A stretch of 64,000 bases of DNA from the NCBI GenBank assembly GCA_029718625.1, contig CM056379.1, positions 56,971,487-57,035,486 on the forward strand, read 5' to 3'. Source of the stretch: Synaphobranchus kaupii (Eukaryota; Chordata; Actinopteri; Anguilliformes; Synaphobranchidae). The position numbers were made by a program, and so were the translations under genes. This document shows, in pieces, positions 59,194 through 64,000 of the stretch; within the stretch, counting starts at the first letter, position 1; each line of letters begins with the position of its first letter. The notes beneath the pieces are model-generated. The model saw only the letters and a list, made by a program, of their open reading frames with translations, was not told the DNA's origin and did not search any database.

Positions 59194-59934
59194 CAGGGGT
59201 TCCCAGACCGGTCCTGGGGCCCCCCCCTGTGTATGCTGGTTTTCGTTGCAACCACAGTTGCAATCCCAGAATTTTAACAAGCTGTTAATTTTTCTTAATT
59301 AGGTGCTTTTCATGTTCAGAGGAATTATTCACCCTCTTAAGCCACATTATGTCAGAAATAGCTATGCATGCCATGTAGAATAAACTCCCCATGTTCATGT
59401 TGTGCTTATTGTGCTATATTGCAACAATAAGAGGTTACAAAATTATGTGTTTTAACTGATTAAATTAAGGAGTGAAGTGAATCAATAGGCTCCTAATTAG
59501 GTTGTTGAATACATGTGTTTAACTCATAATTTGTTCTTTAAGCTTATTAACACAATGCAGGTTTGGCTCGTTGTCATTTGCTTTGTGTTTGAATTTTTCA
59601 TTATCTACCAAATGGTTAGTTTTAGCAGCCATGTGTCCACACTTTCACCAATTAGGAGCCTATTTATTCAAATCAGTCTTTAAATGAATCTGTTAAATAA
59701 TTTTCTTATCTCTTTTAAATAATATAGCACAATAAGCACAATGTGAACATGGGGTGTTTATTCTACATGGCATCCATAGATATTTCTGATATAATGTGGC
59801 TTAAGAGGGTAAATAATTCCTCCAAACATGACAAGCACCTAATTAAGAAATGAACAGCTTGTTAAAATACTGTGATTGTTGCAATGAAAACCAGCATACA
59901 CAGGGGGCCCCCAGGACCGGTTTGGGAACCCCTG
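59194..59934. mobile_element. Palindromic hAT MITE with perfect 8-bp target duplication
   Basis: GCCTAGGC lies at 59186-59193 and 59935-59942; this target is itself a palindrome. Ends CAGGGGTTCCCAGACCGG and the inverted CCGGTTTGGGAACCCCTG. Arms of about 250 bp share tgtgtatgctggtttt, taattaggtgctt, ataatgtggcttaagaggg-type blocks. No ORF. Confidence 0.92.
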
Positions 59935-60425
59935 GCCTAGGCTACAGTCCCTGGGATTCGCCGTGCATAAGGTTTTTCCGATAGTCTACGGTTAAAAAAT
60001 GGAGATAGATTTCACCGTGTTAACTGAAGTTTAGCCTTATCCTTCGTCCTTCATATTTTTTTAATTACAGTGACCACGACCAGGCTTCCATACTCGCAAC
60101 TTATTAAAACCCAGCTGATTTCACCTGTTATACCATAAGTAAACAAAATGATTTTAAAGAGAACAATTAATTCACAATTCATTTTAATGTCATTCTCTGC
60201 ATGTGCGCTTTAACCTCATGCTGGAGCAGGTCTGTTTCACTTGCTTTAAATTGCACTTTTCACGGTCTTCCCGGGAAAGTGGACTTGTTTTTCTAGCATT
60301 AAGCTGCAAGTAAAACGCCTTGGTCACATTTACATAAGCAGGACATTATAAAACAAGGGAAAATATGCGTGGACCTCTGGGTTGCCAACCTGACAGCTTT
60401 ATTGTGTCATCATTAAGGCAAAATA

Positions 60426-61281
60426 TGTTACGATCCTGGGGAAGGTTTGGACCTAAATGCACGACTGGGAGGCAGATTCAAATAAGGGGTATTTATTTAA
60501 GTGTTGGGGTAGTCCCAAAACTGTACAGGAAAAGAGAATACACAGTATCACACAGGGTAAGTAGCTGAACGTCCGATACAGACTGCTCCAAGCCGGAGCT
60601 GGACTTGGAACTCCGGAACGGGTTCCAAGCCGGAACTGGACTGGACAGGTGGTGAACGTCACACCAGGGCTGGACTGGAACTGGACCGGGAGGTCCACTC
60701 AGGAAACGGGTACAGGAACGGAACTTGTTCCAAACCGGAACTGGACTTTAATGGATGGTGAACTTCACACCGGGACTGGACTGGAACTGGACCGGGACGA
60801 CTACTCCTGTACTGGACAGAAAGCAGAGGGTAGTTAATTTTGGAATTTAGGTAGGAAAAGGACCGGGAGGTTCTCACAGAGGTACAGCGGTAATACAGGT
60901 AGGTAGCCGGCGAAACTCGGCAGAGCTGGGTGGTGTGGCGTAGCTCAGGTAGGTCCGGTTGGAGCTGGCTGAGTTCCAGGGTTCCCGGAACCGTAACCGT
61001 AGAACGCGGGGGGTAGCTACGGCCGGACAGGAACAGCTGGAGGGTAGCCAGGATTGAATTCCACAGCGGGTCCTACGCGAGCTGGAGTTGGAGGTACCGC
61101 AACACACACACACAAACACGGGGAACAGACACAGCAACGGATGAATGGAAGCCGGGACAGCTGGTGGTTAGAGGGAGACAAGTTAGCTGCATGCAAGACA
61201 GAAAACGTCAGGGGAGAATAACTACCCAACAAGACACGGAGGGACATGGGAAAACGGACTGGATGGGAACGGGACGTCACA
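60426..61281 (-). mobile_element. Solo LTR, 856 bp, with 5-bp target duplication
   Basis: AAATA at 60421-60425 and 61282-61286. On the minus strand it starts TGTGACGTCCCGTTCCC and ends ...CCAGGATCGTAACA (TG...CA), with AATAAA near its 3' end (about 60492). It contains an internal duplication of about 115 bp (60615-60690 and 60730-60805) based on ggaactggact motifs. No retroelement genes beside it. Confidence 0.85.
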
Positions 61282-62791
61282 AAATAACTGTTATTAATCA
61301 ATATGAGAATGCAGGTAATGCACTTCGGATAAAGCTTGAACTTCAACATTTTAATCACCGTTCTAAATTAATACGCCGTCTACGTTATCTGCTGCCAGCG
61401 CCATTAGAGTCGACACTTTCATGAATGGTATCCATAGCAACACCAACAGCTGATTAATAAAGCCGGCAAATAACGCTAAATCCGCTGATTTGAAAAGTTT
61501 GTCTTCGCCAGATATCTTAGTTACAACAACTTTAATCTAGCAAAGAAGTTTTGTGGTTAGAGGTGCAGTATTTATTCAGTTTGGAAATATGAACGTAACA
61601 TAGTAGGGCTTTACCTAATGTAGCTAATGTAGCTAACGCTGACGTGAGCAACGCTGGTTGCGAATGCGAACAAGTTACTTCACAAAGCACGTTAATCTGT
61701 ATATTAAAAAAACATTTTATCCAGCGAAATGTCTTAGATATGACAATTAACAGTAACAAACTGTATCTACAGTAGGCTATTTTTTTCCGATGTTCCCATC
61801 TCATGATGCAGATCGTGAAATGCAATTTCCTTAGCCTGGGCTGTTTAAAATAGGCTGCGTGACCAAAGCATTTTTAAAAGGCAAGACGGAGAGAGGGAGG
61901 TAAATTGAGTTGCGGTTTCATGCAATTTTCTTAAATAATTTAACTAATGACAAAAATAACCAAAATTGGTGCTAATTTTATGGTATAAAGTTGAGAAGGA
62001 ACTATTTGCTTCCATATAGAATCAATTGTTTTCAGAACTACCAACGAGAGGTTTTTGCAGCATTGGATTTCGCATTGGCTGCGCCTCGGGCAATTTACTA
62101 CCTCCGCGTCGGGCATTTAAACTGTTAAATGCCCGGCTCCTCGGTCATTATTGCTTACTAATTTAATGGCATTAAAATATGTCCTGTTTTTATTGTTTAT
62201 ATAGTACATTTCATTAAGACTTTGAAGTGTCTCACAGTGTTAATTATAGGTTAAATCAATTATATCAAACTATGTAAATGGGTTAGAGAAAATAGAAAAA
62301 TGGCATACTTAAGCATAGTCATAGATATGAACTTCCCATATATGAGATTATGTACACAAATAAATAGCAACACAATAACAATTCACATAAAATATACATT
62401 TTAAATAATGACCAAGTTTTATGTTTTATTGTAACTGGCCACAAAATGTGGGGCCTGCACAATATAAAATGGACAAAGTAATAATAATTCTAATGATTAT
62501 TATTGATTATTAATTATGATTATTAATGATTATGTTGGTTTAAAAAAGACAACTTGCTGTTCTTTCAATTATTTCTTATTATTCCACCAAAAGTTCTATA
62601 TGCATCTCCTCCCAGCCATTGAAAGCTAGGCTCACCATATTCGGTCAGTACCTTCACCTCGATCGGAATTAAGTTGCTTGGGCGTTTTGTGTAAATACTT
62701 ATATGTTGTGACAATATTTTTCCATTGAAGTACATTGATAGAAAGTTCATAAAATTCAAAAGTTCTGAACATTTAGGGTTTTCCGGCCGGC

Positions 62792-62905
62792 GCATTGGTG
62801 TGTGGCGAGCCATTGCACTGGCCAAGTGAGCATTGGTGTGTGGCGAGCCATTGCACTGGCCAAGTGAGCATTGGTGTGTGGCGAGCCATTGCACTGGCCA
62901 AGTGA
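62792..62905 (+). repeat. 38-bp minisatellite, three copies
   Basis: gcattggtgtgtggcgagcc recurs at 62792, 62830 and 62868, each with cattgcactggccaagtga. Copies are nearly identical. Confidence 0.92.
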
Positions 62906-62955
62906 CAATTTAATCATGGATTTTCACTCTCCTGAGCCTGTTTGACTGGCCGTGC

Positions 62956-63152
62956 GCCGAAGTGGGAGGAGAGCCACTGTGTGCGTGTGTCAATCCATGG
63001 TGAGGCCGAAGCGGGAGGAGAGAAACTGTGTGCGTGTGTCAATCCATGGTGAGGCCGAAGCGGGAGGAGAGCCACTGTGTGCGTGTGTCAATCCATGGTG
63101 AGGCCGAAGTGGGAGGAGAGCCACTGTGTGCGTGTGTCAATCCATGGTGAGT
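62956..63152 (+). repeat. 49-bp minisatellite, four copies
   Basis: gccgaagYgggaggagag recurs at 62956, 63005, 63054 and 63103, each with cactgtgtgcgtgtgtcaat and ccatggtgag. It follows the 38-bp array after about 50 bases. Confidence 0.92.
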
Positions 63153-64000
63153 TGCTAATTTCGGGCTTTCCCAATGCATGCATGATCATTCATAACCTAT
63201 TCAAAAGCCAATAAACTGGTTTCGTAGATCATATGCCGTCCGATTTGACTTTAATATAAATCCCCCAAGCGCGAAAAATATATCCTTCGCATTTATTGTG
63301 CATTGTCTTTTTGCTTGTTTTATGTTGGGCTGATTCCTGCATGTATTTGTTTTTAATTGCATGGCTGTTATTATTCAATTTGTTTTATACTGTAGTTTTC
63401 AAGTTCAGTCCCACTTAATTAAGACAGGGATTACCTTTGGGGCAGAATAGGTTAACATGCATTGGCGATAGTCTCTCTATATATTGTTGTCCCCTGACAA
63501 CAAGTTTATGAATATTTTTCATCAGACCACGTTTCTGCATATTAGCTAGCTGTTTAGCCAAAAAAGTCCGCTAGCCAAAATTCTATCTATTTCATATGTT
63601 CCATTCTCCATGTTCCAATCACAAAATAAATTGTGGATCTATTCTTTAAATATTAATCTCAAAGAGTACCAAATTGATACATTTAGCTGTTGTAATTGGC
63701 TATTTCTTCTTCCCGGGGGCGGGGGGCATGCCCCCGGACCCCCTTAGACAGTTCAGGGTCCACCCATCACAGTTTCAGAAAATCCTGGGGGAACACTGAA
63801 ATGCCCCTCTGGTGCCCCTAAAGTTGAGAAAACATGCTTAGTTTTGCCCCAATTCCCTGTGACCTTAAGGGGAAAAAATAAGCATGTTTTTTCTATCATA
63901 GGGGCACTCTAATAGCACGAGACATACTTGTCACCCTAAAAAGTGCCTTCTCAGAAAGTTTGTGGGTTGTCTGGTCAAAATTTATTTTTATATATTCCTA
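63153..64000. other. No gene recognised
   Basis: AT-rich sequence, then a GC-rich palindrome-like motif (gggggcatgcccccgg, 63723-63738) and a stretch of 'gcccctaaag' type repeats that looks like part of an unclassified dispersed repeat running off the window. Confidence 0.4.

Larger units (their letters stand above)
57475..62150. mobile_element. Composite block with Harbinger remnant, hAT MITE and solo LTR
   Basis: Similar 'gggcattta' motifs and GC-rich ends occur near 57520 and, inverted, near 62115, suggesting one large element that was opened up by later insertions at 59194-59934 and 60426-61281. I could not prove the outer inverted repeats or a target duplication, so the borders are tentative. 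Confidence 0.4.

Noticed and set aside
62565..62894. 109-residue minus-strand ORF
   Set aside because: A third of it is the 38-bp minisatellite; the rest has no motif I can place, so it is not reported as a gene.

Overview
This is eukaryotic, ray-finned fish (teleost) DNA. It has many small exons with GT/AG introns, long AT-rich introns, CA/TG microsatellites, and transposons typical of teleosts: Sleeping Beauty-like and other Tc1 elements, hAT MITEs, an L2/Maui-like LINE tail, a Harbinger remnant and tRNA-derived SINEs. I cannot name the species from sequence alone.

The only host gene I can support is adam11, on the + strand. I traced 22 coding exons from 22913 to 49303, plus an alternative last exon at 52127-52142. 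Exon phases match throughout, giving an open reading frame of 659 residues (654 with the alternative end). The window starts inside the prodomain. The signal peptide and about 110-130 N-terminal residues are missing and presumably lie upstream. The product is a transmembrane pseudoprotease: partial prodomain with a furin site, metalloprotease-like domain with all zinc ligands replaced, disintegrin, cysteine-rich and EGF-like modules, one membrane helix and a very short tail. The tail has two possible endings, one ADAM11-like and one resembling ADAM23. The choice depends on a splice donor inside the last exon, followed about 50 bases downstream by an 18-copy, C-rich VNTR.

Layout. 1-22.6 kb is almost entirely mobile DNA: a SINE; a 2.6 kb fold-back element; a LINE with an intact 1034-residue EN-RT ORF; a hAT MITE; a solo LTR inside an older TTAA-type element; a hAT transposase remnant; then three consecutive Tc1 elements, the last holding two further insertions. 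22.9-37.1 kb carries adam11 exons 1-20 with small insertions in the introns. 37.1-47.4 kb is one long intron filled by a decayed LINE, a hAT MITE, Tc1 fragments and minisatellites. 47.4-52.1 kb holds the membrane and tail exons and the VNTR. 52.1-57.2 kb is probable 3' UTR and flank. 57.4-62.2 kb is a nested block with a Harbinger remnant, a hAT MITE and a solo LTR. 62.2-64 kb has two minisatellites and no gene I can recognise.
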